Both the position numbers and the translations under genes were made by a program. Positions 13,338 through 25,982 of a DNA stretch of 64,000 nt are shown here, one piece after another (the first letter of the stretch is position 1; each line of letters opens with the position of its first letter). The notes beneath the pieces are model-generated. The model was not told the origin of the DNA, made no database searches, and saw nothing but the letters and a program-made list of their open reading frames with translations. The DNA lies in the NCBI GenBank assembly GCA_964057225.1, contig OZ059900.1, positions 20,041,638 to 20,105,637 of the forward strand, read 5' to 3'. Source of the stretch: Auanema rhodensis (lineage: Eukaryota; Nematoda; Chromadorea; Rhabditida; Rhabditidae).

Positions 13338-14704
13338 CAACGTCTAGTTCCACTTTCACGACAAAAAAACAGGGGTTAGAAAATTAGGGAAATTAGCATA
13401 TTCTGAGGGCACGCCCCTTATGGCTAATATTGATTAAATCGATTTTTGTTCATATGAGTCGTCAAATGCAACGAATTTCAGCGTGTTACATACTAAAATG
13501 AAGCATTTTACATGCTGAACACTAGAAAAATACAAAAACACAGTATTTCCCATGAGAAATATTTTATTATGCTGGAAAACCAGTTTTTGGAAATTTCGCT
13601 GTAAACAAGGTTTTGACTTACGATTTCATATGTTCAAACTTATGCAATGTCAATGAAACCTAGCTCAAAATTGTTCGTACAACGTCTAGTTCCACTTTCA
13701 CGACAAAAAAACAGGGGTTAGAAAATTAAGGAAATTAGCATATTCTGAGGGCACGCCCCTTATGGCTAATATTGATTAAATCGATTTTTGTTCATATGAG
13801 TCGTCAAATGCAACGAATTTCAGCGTGTTACATACTAAAATGAAGCATTTTACATGCTGAACACTAGAAAAATACAAAAACACAGTATTTCCCATGAGAA
13901 ATATTTTATTATGCTGGAAAACCAGTTTTTGGAAATTTCGCTGTAAACAAGGTTTTGACTTACGATTTCATGTGTTCAAACTCATGCAATGTCAATGAAA
14001 CCTAGCTCAAAATTGTTCGTACAACGTCTAGTTCCACTTTCACGACAAAAAAACAAGGGTTAGAAAATTAGGGAAATTAGCATATTCTGAGGGCACGCCC
14101 CTTATGGCTAATATTGATTAAATCGATTTTTGTTCATATGAGTCGTCAAATGCAACGAATTTCAGCGTGTTACATACTAAAATGAAGCATTTTACATGCT
14201 GAACACTAAAAAAATACAAAAACACAGTATTTCCCATGAGAAATATTTTATTATGCTGGAAAACCAGTTTTTGGAAATTTCGCTGTAAACAAGGTTTTGA
14301 CTTACGATTTCATGTGTTCAAACTCATGCAATGTCAATGAAACCTAGCTCAAAATTGTTCGTACAACGTCTAGTTCCACTTTCACGACAAAAAACAGGGG
14401 TTAGAAAATTAAGGAAATTAGCATATTCTGAGGGCACGCCCCTTATGGCTAATATTGATTAAATCGATTTTTGTTCATATGAGTCGTCAAATGCAACGAA
14501 TTTCAACGTGTTACATACTAAAATGAAGCATTTTACATGCTGAACACTAGAAAAATACAAAAACACAGTATTTCCCATGAGAAATATTTTATTATGCTGG
14601 AAAACCAGTTTTTGGAAATTTCGCTGTAAACAAGGTTTTGACTTACGATTTCATGTGTTCAAACTCATGCAATGTCAATGAAACCTAGCTCAAAATTGTT
14701 CGTA

Positions 14705-16760
14705 CAACGTCTAGTTCCACTTTCACGACAAAAAAACAGGGGTTAGAAAATTAGGGAAATTAGCATATTCTGAGGGCACGCCCCTTATGGCTAGTATTGA
14801 TTAAATCGATTTTTGTTCATATGAGTCGTCAAATGCAACGAAGTTCAGCGTGTTACATACTAAAATGAAACATTTTACATGCTGAACACTAGAAAAATAC
14901 AAAAACACAGTATTTCCCATGAGAAATATTTTATTATGCTGGAAAACCAGTTTTTGGAAATTTCGCTGTAAACAAGGTTTTGACTTACGATTTCATGTGT
15001 TCAAACTCATGCAATGTCAATGAAACCTAGCTCAAAATTGTTCGTACAACGTCTAGTTCCACTTTCACGACAAAAAAACAGGGGTTAGAAAATTAAGGAA
15101 ATTAGCATATTCTGAGGGCACGCCCCTTATGGCTAATATTGATTAAATCGATTTTTGTTCATATGAGTCGTCAAATGCAACGAGTTTCAGCGTGTTACAT
15201 ACTAAAATGAAGCATTTTACATGCTGAACACTAAAAAAATACAAAAACACAGTATTTCCCATGAGAAATATTTTATTATGCTGGAAAACCAGTTTTTGGA
15301 AATTTCGCTGTAAACAAGGTTTTGACTTACGATTTCATGTGTTCAAACTCATGCAATGTCAATGAAACCTAGCTCAAAATTGTTCGTACAACGTCTAGTT
15401 CCACTTTCACGACAAAAAAAAACAGGGGTTAGAAAATTAGGGAAATTAGCATATTCTGAGGGCACGCCCCTTATGGCTAATATTGATTAAATCGATTTTT
15501 GTTCATATGAGTCGTCAAATGCAACGAGTTTCAGCGTGTTACATACTAAAATGAAGCATTTTACATGCTGAACACTAGAAAAATACAAAAACACAGTATT
15601 TCCCATGAGAAATATTTTATTATGCTGGAAAACCAGTTTTTGGAAATTTCGCTGTAAACAAGGTTTTGACTTACGATTTCATGTGTTCAAACTCATGCAA
15701 TGTCAATGAAACCTAGCTCAAAATTGTTCGTACAACGTCTAGTTCCACTTTCACGACAAAAAAACAGGGGTTAGAAAATTAGGGAAATTAGCATATTCTG
15801 AGGGCACGCCCCTTATGGCTAGTATTGATTAAATCGATTTTTGTTCATATGAGTCGTCAAATGCAACGAAGTTCAGCGTGTTACATACTAAAATGAAACA
15901 TTTTACATGCTGAACACTAGAAAAATACAAAAACACAGTATTTCCCATGAGAAATATTTTATTATGCTGGAAAACCAGTTTTTGGAAATTTCGCTGTAAA
16001 CAAGGTTTTGACTTACGATTTCATGTGTTCAAACTCATGCAATGTCAATGAAACCTAGCTCAAAATTGTTCGTACAACGTCTAGTTCCACTTTCACGACA
16101 AAAAAACAGGGGTTAGAAAATTAAGGAAATTAGCATATTCTGAGGGCACGCCCCTTATGGCTAATATTGATTAAATCGATTTTTGTTCATATGAGTCGTC
16201 AAATGCAACGAGTTTCAGCGTGTTACATACTAAAATGAAGCATTTTACATGCTGAACACTAAAAAAATACAAAAACACAGTATTTCCCATGAGAAATATT
16301 TTATTATGCTGGAAAACCAGTTTTTGGAAATTTCGCTGTAAACAAGGTTTTGACTTACGATTTCATGTGTTCAAACTCATGCAATGTCAATGAAACCTAG
16401 CTCAAAATTGTTCGTACAACGTCTAGTTCCACTTTCACGACAAAAAAAAACAGGGGTTAGAAAATTAGGGAAATTAGCATATTCTGAGGGCACGCCCCTT
16501 ATGGCTAATATTGATTAAATCGATTTTTGTTCATATGAGTCGTCAAATGCAACGAGTTTCAGCGTGTTACATACTAAAATGAAGCATTTTACATGCTGAA
16601 CACTAGAAAAATACAAAAACACAGTATTTCCCATGAGAAATATTTTATTATGCTGGAAAACCAGTTTTTGGAAATTTCGCTGTAAACAAGGTTTTGACTT
16701 ACGATTTCATGTGTTCAAACTCATGCAATGTCAATGAAACCTAGCTCAAAATTGTTCGTA
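14705..16760 (+). repeat. Higher-order repeat: 3-mer (1028 bp) x 2
   Basis: 14705-15732 and 15733-16760 repeat three distinctive monomers: (1) ctagtatt, gaagttcag, gaaacatt; (2) gagtttcag with cactaaaaaaat; (3) nine-A tract, attaggg, gagtttcag. The unit is 1028 bp, not 1026, because the third monomer has two extra A residues, and both copies share that expansion. The two copies look identical by eye. Confidence 0.92.
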
Positions 16761-17444
16761 CAACGTCTAGTTCCACTTTCACGACAAAAAAAAAGGGGTT
16801 AGAAAATTAAGGAAATTAGCATATTCTGAGGGCACGCCCCTTATGGCTAATATTGATTAAATCGATTTTTGTTCATATGAGTCGTCAAATGCAACGAATT
16901 TCAGCGTGTTACATACTAAAATGAAGCATTTTACATGCTGAACACTAGAAAAATACAAAAACACAGTATTTCCCATGAGAAATATTTTATTATGCTGGAA
17001 AACCAGTTTTTGGAAATTTCGCTGTAAACAAGGTTTTGACTTACGATTTCATGTGTTCAAACTCATGCAATGTCAATGAAACCTAGCTCAAAATTGTTCG
17101 TACAACGTCTAGTTCCACTTTCACGACAAAAAAACAGGGGTTAGAAAATTAGGGAAATTAGCATATTCTGAGCGCACGCCCCTTATGGCTAATATTGATT
17201 AAATCGATTTTTGTTCATATGAGTCGTCAAATGCAACGAATTTCAGCGTGTTACATACTAAAATGAAGCATTTTACATGCTGAACACTAGAAAAATACAA
17301 AAACACAGTATTTCCCATGAGAAATATTTTATTATGCTGGAAAACCAGTTTTTGGAAATTTCGCTGTAAACAAGGTTTTGACTTACGATTTCATGTGTTC
17401 AAACTCATGCAATGTCAATGAAACCTAGCTCAAAATTGTTCGTA

Positions 17445-17774
17445 CAACGTCTAGTTCCACTTTCACGACAAAAAAACAGGGGTTAGAAAATTAGGGAAAT
17501 TAGCATATTCTGAGGGCACGCCCCTTATGGCTAATATTGATTAAATCGATTTTTGTTCATATGAGTCGTCAAATGCAACGAATTTCAGCGTGTTACATAC
17601 TAAAATGAAGCATTTTACATGCTGAACACTAGAAAAATACAAAAACACAGTATTTTCCATGAGAAATATTTTATTATGCTGGAAAACCAGTTTTTGGAAA
17701 TTTCGCTGTAAACAAGGTTTTGACTTACGATTTCATGTGTTATGTCAATGAAACCTAGCTCAAAATTGTTCGTA
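17445..17774 (+). repeat. Monomer with 12-bp internal deletion
   Basis: Near 17740 the normal stretch tgtgttcaaactcatgca is shortened to tgtgtt followed directly by atgtcaatg, removing 12 bp and leaving a 330-bp monomer. Its paralogue at 20170-20511, which shares attttccatg, is full length, so the deletion came after their duplication. Confidence 0.93.
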
Positions 17775-20700
17775 CAACGTCTAGTTCCACTTTCACGACA
17801 AAAAACAGGGGTTAGAAAATTAAGGAAATTAGCATATTCTGAGGGCACGCCCCTTATGGCTAATATTGATTAAATCGATTTTTGTTCATATGAGTCGTCA
17901 AATGCAACGAATTTCAACGTGTTACATACTAAAATGAAGCATTTTACATGCTGAACACTAGAAAAATACAAAAACACAGTATTTCCCATGAGAAATATTT
18001 TATTATGCTGGAAAACCAGTTTTTGGAAATTTCGCTGTAAACAAGGTTTTGACTTACGATTTCATGTGTTCAAACTCATGCAATGTCAATGAAACCTAGC
18101 TCAAAATTGTTCGTACAACGTCTAGTTCCACTTTCACGACAAAAAAACAGGGGTTAGAAAATTAGGGAAATTAGCATATTCTGAGGGCACGCCCCTTATG
18201 GCTAGTATTGATTAAATCGATTTTTGTTCATATGAGTCGTCAAATGCAAATAAGTTCAGCGTGTTACATACTAAAATGAAACATTTTACATGCTGAACAC
18301 TAGAAAAATACAAAAACACAGTATTTCCCATGAGAAATATTTTATTATGCTGGAAAACCAGTTTTTGGAAATTTCGCTGTAAACAAGGTTTTGACTTACG
18401 ATTTCATGTGTTCAAACTCATGCAATGTCAATGAAACCTAGCTCAAAATTGTTCGTACAACGTCTAGTTCCACTTTCACGACAAAAAAACAGGGGTTAGA
18501 AAATTAAGGAAATTAGCATATTCTGAGGGCACGCCCCTTATGGCTAATATTGATTAAATCGATTTTTGTTCATATGAGTCGTCAAATGCAACGAATTTCA
18601 GCGTGTTACATACTAAAATGAAGCATTTTACATGCTGAACACTAGAAAAATACAAAAACACAGTATTTCCCATGAGAAATATTTTATTATGCTGGAAAAC
18701 CAGTTTTTGGAAATTTCGCTGTAAACAAGGTTTTGACTTACGATTTCATGTGTTCAAACTCATGCAATGTCAATGAAACCTAGCTCAAAATTGTTCGTAC
18801 AACGTCTAGTTCCACTTTCACGACAAAAAAACAAGGGTTAGAAAATTAGGGAAATTAGCATATTCTGAGGGCACGCCCCTTATGGCTAATATTGATTAAA
18901 TCGATTTTTGTTCATATGAGTCGTCAAATGCAACGAATTTCAGCGTGTTACATACTAAAATGAAGCATTTTACATGCTGAACACTAAAAAAATACAAAAA
19001 CACAGTATTTCCCATGAGAAATATTTTATTATGCTGGAAAACCAGTTTTTGGAAATTTCGCTGTAAACAAGGTTTTGACTTACGATTTCATGTGTTCAAA
19101 CTCATGCAATGTCAATGAAACCTAGCTCAAAATTGTTCGTACAACGTCTAGTTCCACTTTCACGACAAAAAAAAACAGGGGTTAGAAAATTAGGGAAATT
19201 AGCATATTCTGAGGGCACGCCCCTTATGGCTAATATTGATTAAATCGATTTTTGTTCATATGAGTCGTCAAATGCAACGAGTTTCAGCGTGTTACATACT
19301 AAAACGAAGTATTTTACATGCTGAACACTAGAAAAATACAAAAACACAGTATTTCCCATGAGAAATATTTTATTATGCTGGAAAACCAGTTTTTGGAAAT
19401 TTCGCTGTAAACAAGGTTTTGACTTACGATTTCATGTGTTCAAACTCATGCAATGTCAATGAAACCTAGCTCAAAATTGTTCGTACAACGTCTAGTTCCA
19501 CTTTCACGACAAAAAAACAGGGGTTAGAAAATTAAGGAAATTAGCATATTCTGAGGGCACGCCCCTTATGGCTAATATTGATTAAATCGATTTTTGTTCA
19601 TATGAGTCGTCAAATGCAACGAATTTCAGCGTGTTACATACTAAAATGAAGCATTTTACATGCTGAACACTAGAAAAATACAAAAACACAGTATTTCCCA
19701 TGAGAAATATTTTATTATGCTGGAAAACCAGTTTTTGGAAATTTCGCTGTAAACAAGGTTTTGACTTACGATTTCATGTGTTCAAACTCATGCAATGTCA
19801 ATGAAACCTAGCTCAAAATTGTTCGTACAACGTCTAGTTCCACTTTCACGACAAAAAAACAGGGGTTAGAAAATTAGGGAAATTAGCATATTCTGAGCGC
19901 ACGCCCCTTATGGCTAATATTGATTAAATCGATTTTTGTTCATATGAGTCGTCAAATGCAACGAATTTCAGCGTGTTACATACTAAAATGAAGCATTTTA
20001 CATGCTGAACACTAGAAAAATACAAAAACACAGTATTTCCCATGAGAAATATTTTATTATGCTGGAAAACCAGTTTTTGGAAATTTCGCTGTAAACAAGG
20101 TTTTGACTTACGATTTCATGTGTTCAAACTCATGCAATGTCAATGAAACCTAGCTCAAAATTGTTCGTACAACGTCTAGTTCCACTTTCACGACAAAAAA
20201 ACAGGGGTTAGAAAATTAGGGAAATTAGCATATTCTGAGGGCACGCCCCTTATGGCTAATATTGATTAAATCGATTTTTGTTCATATGAGTCGTCAAATG
20301 CAACGAATTTCAGCGTGTTACATACTAAAATGAAGCATTTTACATGCTGAACACTAGAAAAATACAAAAACACAGTATTTTCCATGAGAAATATTTTATT
20401 ATGCTGGAAAACCAGTTTTTGGAAATTTCGCTGTAAACAAGGTTTTGACTTACGATTTCATGTGTTCAAACTCATGCAATGTCAATGAAACCTAGCTCAA
20501 AATTGTTCGTACAACGTCTAGTTCCACTTTCACGACAAAAAAACAGGGGTTAGAAAATTAAGGAAATTAGCATATTCTGAGGGCACGCCCCTTATGGCTA
20601 ATATTGATTAAATCGATTTTTGTTCATATGAGTCGTCAAATGCAACGAATTTCAGCGTGTTACATACTAAAATGAAGCATTTTACGTGCTGAACACTAGA

Positions 20701-21195
20701 AAAATACAAAAACACAGTATTTCCCATGAGAAATATTTTATTATGCTGGAAAACCAGTTTTTGGAAATTTCGCTGTAAACAAGGTTTTGACTTACGATTT
20801 CATGTGTTCAAACTCATGCAATGTCAATGAAACCTAGCTCAAAATTGTTCGTACAACGTCTAGTTCCACTTTCACGACAAAAAAACAGGGGTTAGAAAAT
20901 TAAGGAAATTAGCATATTCTGAGGGCACGCCCCTTATGGCTAATATTGATTAAATCGATTTTTGTTCATATGAGTCGTCAAATGCAACGAATTTCAGCGT
21001 GTTACATACTAAAATGAAGCATTTTACATGCTGAACACTAGAAAAATACAAAAACACAGTATTTCCCATGAGAAATATTTTATTATGCTGGAAAACCAGT
21101 TTTTGGAAATTTCGCTGTAAACAAGGTTTTGACTTACGATTTCATGTGTTCAAACTCATGCAATGTCAATGAAACCTAGCTCAAAATTGTTCGTA

Positions 21196-22904
21196 CAACG
21201 TCTAGTTCCACTTTCACGACAAAAAAACAGGGGTTAGAAAATTAAGGAAATTAGCATATTCTGAGGGCACGCCCCTTATGGCTAATATTGATTAAATCGA
21301 TTTTTGTTCATATGAGTCGTCAAATGCAACGAATTTCAGCGTGTTACATACTAAAATGAAGCATTTTATATGCTGAACACTAGAAAAATACAAAAACACA
21401 GTATTTCCCATGAGAAATATTTTATTATGCTGGAAAACCAGTTTTTGGAAATTTCGCTGTAAACAAGGTTTTGACTTACGATTTCATGTGTTCAAACTCA
21501 TGCAATGTCAATGAAACCTAGCTCAAAATTGTTCGTACAACGTCTAGTTCCACTTTCACGACAAAAAAACAGGGGTTAGAAAATTAAGGAAATTAGCATA
21601 TTCTGAGGGCACGCCCCTTATGGCTAATATTGATTAAATCGATTTTTGTTCATATGAGTCGTCAAATGCAACGAATTTCAGCGTGTTACATACTAAAATG
21701 AAGCATTTTACATGCTGAACACTAAAAAAATACAAAAACACAGTATTTCCCATGAGAAATATTTTATTATGCTGGAAAACCAGTTTTTGGAAATTTCGCT
21801 GTAAACAAGGTTTTGACTTACGATTTCATGTGTTCAAACTCATGCAATGTCAATGAAACCTAGCTCAAAATTGTTCGTACAACGTCTAGTTCCACTTTCA
21901 CGACAAAAAACAGGGGTTAGAAAATTAAGGAAATTAGCATATTCTGAGGGCACGCCCCTTATGGCTAATATTGATTAAATCGATTTTTGTTCATATGAGT
22001 CGTCAAATGCAACGAATTTCAGCGTGTTACATACTAAAATGAAGCATTTTACATGCTGAACACTAGAAAAATACAAAAACACAGTATTTCCCATGAGAAA
22101 TATTTTATTATGCTGGAAAACCAGTTTTTGGAAATTTCGCTGTAAACAAGGTTTTGACTTACGATTTCATGTGTTCAAACTCATGCAATGTCAATGAAAC
22201 CTAGCTCAAAATTGTTCGTACAACGTCTAGTTCCACTTTCACGACAAAAAAACAAGGGTTAGAAAATTAGGGAAATTAGCATATTCTGAGGGCACGCCCC
22301 TTATGGCTAATATTGATTAAATCGATTTTTGTTCATATGAGTCGTCAAATGCAACGAATTTCAGCGTGTTACATACTAAAATGAAGCATTTTACATGCTG
22401 AACACTAAAAAAATACAAAAACACAGTATTTCTCATGAGAAATATTTTATTATGCTGGAAAACCAGTTTTTGGAAATTTCGCTGTAAACAAGGTTTTGAC
22501 TTACGATTTCATGTGTTCAAACTCATGCAATGTCAATGAAACCTAGCTCAAAATTGTTCGTACAACGTCTAGTTCCACTTTCACGACAAAAAAACAGGGG
22601 GTAGAAAATTAGGGAAATTAGCATATTCTGAGGGCACGCCCCTTATGGCTAGTATTGATTAAATCGATTTTTGTTCATATGAGTCGTCAAATGCAACGAA
22701 TTTCAGCGTGTTACATACTAAAATGAAGCATTTTACATGCTGAACACTAGAAAAATACAAAAACACAGTATTTCCCATGAGAAATATTTTATTATGCTGG
22801 AAAACCAGTTTTTGGAAATTTCGCTGTAAACAAGGTTTTGACTTACGATTTCATGTGTTCAAACTCATGCAATGTCAATGAAACCTAGCTCAAAATTGTT
22901 CGTA
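21196..22904 (+). repeat. Long-range block duplication, copy 2 (five monomers, 1709 bp)
   Basis: Counterpart of 11629-13337, with the same ordered set of five marker monomers. It abuts the abrupt start of zone D at 22905, so its right edge may be a recombination junction; downstream of copy 1 the array continues with different monomers (13338 on). Confidence 0.88.
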
Positions 22905-25900
22905 CAACGTCTAGTTCCACTTTCACGACAAAAAAACAGGGGTTAGAAAATTAAGGAAATTAGCATATTCTGAGGGCACGCCGTTTATGGCTAATATTGA
23001 TTAAATCGATTTTTGTTCATATGAGTCGTCAAATGCAACGAATTTCAGCGTGTTACATACTAAAATGAAACATTTTACATGCTGAACACTAGAAAAATAC
23101 AAAAACATAGTATTTCCCATGAGAAATATTTTATTATGCTGGAAAACCAGTTTTTGGAAATTTCGCTGTAAACAAGGTTTTGACTTACGATTTCATGTGT
23201 TCAAACTCATGCAATGTCAATGAAACCTAGCTCAAAATTGTTCGTACAACGTCTAGTTCCACTTTCACGACAAAAAAACAGGGGTTAGAAAATTAAGGAA
23301 ATTAGCATATTCTGAGGGCACGCCGTTTATGGCTAATATTGATTAAATCGATTTTTGTTCATATGAGTCGTCAAATGCAACGAATTTCAGCGTGTTACAT
23401 ACTAAAATGAAACATTTTACATGCTGAACACTAGAAAAATACAAAAACACAGTATTTCCCATGAGAAATATTTTATTATGCTGGAAAACCAGTTTTTGGA
23501 AATTTCGCTGTAAACAAGGTTTTGACTTACGATTTCATGTGTTCAAACTCATGCAATGTCAATGAAACCTAGCTCAAAATTGTTCGTACAACGTCTAGTT
23601 CCACTTTCACGACAAAAAAACAGGAGGTAGAAAATTAGGGAAATTAGCATATTCTGAGGGCACGCCCCTTATGGCTAATATTGATTAAATCGATTTTTGT
23701 TCATATGAGTCGGCAAATGCAACGAATTTCAGCGTGTTACATACTAAAATGAAGCATTTTACATGCTGAACACTAGAAAAATACAAAAACACAGTATTTC
23801 CCATGAGAAATATTTTATTATGCTGGAAAACCAGTTTTTGGAAATTTCGCTGTAAACAAGGTTTTGACTTACGATTTCATGTGTTCAAACTCATGCAATG
23901 TCAATGAAACCTAGCTCAAAATTGTTCGTACAACGTCTAGTTCCACTTTCACGACAAAAAAACAGGGGTTAGAAAATTAAGGAAATTAGCATATTCTGAG
24001 GGCACGCCGTTTATGGCTAATATTGATTAAATCGATTTTTGTTCATATGAGTCGTCAAATGCAACGAATTTCAGCGTGTTACATACTAAAATGAAACATT
24101 TTACATGCTGAACACTAGAAAAATACAAAAACATAGTATTTCCCATGAGAAATATTTTATTATGCTGGAAAACCAGTTTTTGGAAATTTCGCTGTAAACA
24201 AGGTTTTGACTTACGATTTCATGTGTTCAAACTCATGCAATGTCAATGAAACCTAGCTCAAAATTGTTCGTACAACGTCTAGTTCCACTTTCACGACAGA
24301 AAAACAGGGGTTAGAAAATTAAGGAAATTAGCATATTCTGAGGGCACGTCCCTTATGGCTAATATTGATTAAACCGATTTTTGTTCATATGAGTCGTCAA
24401 ATGCAACGAATTTCAGCGTGTTACATACTAAAATGAAGCATTTTACATGCTGAACACTAGAAAAATACAAAAACACAGTATTTCCCATGAGAAATATTTT
24501 ATTATGCTGGAAAACCAGTTTTTGGAAATTTCGCTGTAAACAAGGTTTTGACTTACGATTTCATGTGTTCAAACTCATGCAATGTCAATGAAACCTAGCT
24601 CAAAATTGTTCGTACAACGTCTAGTTCCACTTTCACGACAAAAAAACAGGGGGTAGAAAATTAGGGAAATTAGCATATTCTGAGGGCACGCCCCTTATGG
24701 CTAATATTGATTAAATCGATTTTTGTTCATATGAGTCGGCAAATGCAACGAATTTCAGCGTGTTACATACTAAAATGAAGCATTTTACATGCTGAACACT
24801 AGAAAAATACAAAAACACAGTATTTCCCATGAGAAATATTTTATTATGCTGGAAAACCAGTTTTTGGAAATTTCGCTGTAAACAAGGTTTTGACTTACGA
24901 TTTCATGTGTTCAAACTCATGCAATGTCAATGAAACCTAGCTCAAAATTGTTCGTACAACGTCTAGTTCCACTTTCACGACAAAAAAACAGGAGGTAGAA
25001 AATTAGGGAAATTAGCATATTCTGAGGGCACGCCCCTTATGGCTAATATTGATTAAATCGATTTTTGTTCATATGAGTCGGCAAATGCAACGAATTTCAG
25101 CGTGTTACATACTAAAATGAAGCATTTTACATGCTGAACACTAGAAAAATACAAAAACACAGTATTTCCCATGAGAAATATTTTATTATGCTGGAAAACC
25201 AGTTTTTGGAAATTTCGCTGTAAACAAGGTTTTGACTTACGATTTCATGTGTTCAAACTCATGCAATGTCAATGAAACCTAGCTCAAAATTGTTCGTACA
25301 ACGTCTAGTTCCACTTTCACGACAAAAAAACAGGAGGTAGAAAATTAGGGAAATTAGCATATTCTGAGGGCACGCCCCTTATGGCTAATATTGATTAAAT
25401 CGATTTTTGTTCATATGAGTCGGCAAATGCAACGAATTTCAGCGTGTTACATACTAAAATGAAGCATTTTACATGCTGAACACTAGAAAAATACAAAAAC
25501 ACAGTATTTCCCATGAGAAATATTTTATTATGCTGGAAAACCAGTTTTTGGAAATTTCGCTGTAAACAAGGTTTTGACTTACGATTTCATGTGTTCAAAC
25601 TCATGCAATGTCAATGAAACCTAGCTCAAAATTGTTCGTACAACGTCTAGTTCCACTTTCACGACAAAAAAACAGGGGGTAGAAAATTAGGGAAATTAGC
25701 ATATTCTGAGGGCACGCCCCTTATGGCTAATATTGATTAAATCGATTTTTGTTCATATGAGTCGGCAAATGCAACGAATTTCAGCGTGTTACATACTAAA
25801 ATGAAGCATTTTACATGCTGAACACTAGAAAAATACAAAAACACAGTATTTCCCATGAGAAATATTTTATTATGCTGGAAAACCAGTTTTTGGAAATTTC

Positions 25901-25982
25901 GCTGTAAACAAGGTTTTGACTTACGATTTCATGTGTTCAAACTCATGCAATGTCAATGAAACCTAGCTCAAAATTGTTCGTA

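Larger units (their letters stand above)
14364..20511 (+). repeat. Mosaic of scrambled duplicated blocks
   Basis: Short marker strings repeat here in rearranged order. The pair six-A/ttcaacgtg then ctagtatt/gaagttcag/gaaacatt is at 14364-15046 and again at 17775-18457. The pair ctgagcgcacg then attttccatg is at 17103-17774 and again at 19828-20511, 2725 bp apart; only the first copy has the 12-bp deletion. A consensus monomer followed by caagggtt/cactaaaaaaat is at 13680-14363 and 18458-19141. This arrangement suggests nested unequal exchanges and not one simple HOR. Confidence 0.75.
9919..22904 (+). repeat. Array zone C: near-consensus monomers with poly-A length variants and mosaic duplications
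   Basis: Monomers 30-67. Most copies are ggggtt types with either attaagg or attaggg. Zone-specific markers include cactaaaaaaat (loss of the phase-188 g), caagggtt, ctagtatt, gaagttcag and gagtttcag, and length changes of the phase-26 A tract to six (12313, 14364, 17775, 21880) or nine (15389, 16417, 19142). Several marker strings recur in the same order at two places, showing block duplication. The zone ends abruptly at 22905, where the ccgttt type first appears. Confidence 0.85.

Noticed and set aside
17615-17848. 77-codon open frame on the minus strand
   Set aside because: It arises because the 12-bp deletion near 17740 and the six-A tract of the next monomer shift and remove stops. It lies wholly in satellite sequence, spans a monomer boundary and has no equivalent in intact copies.
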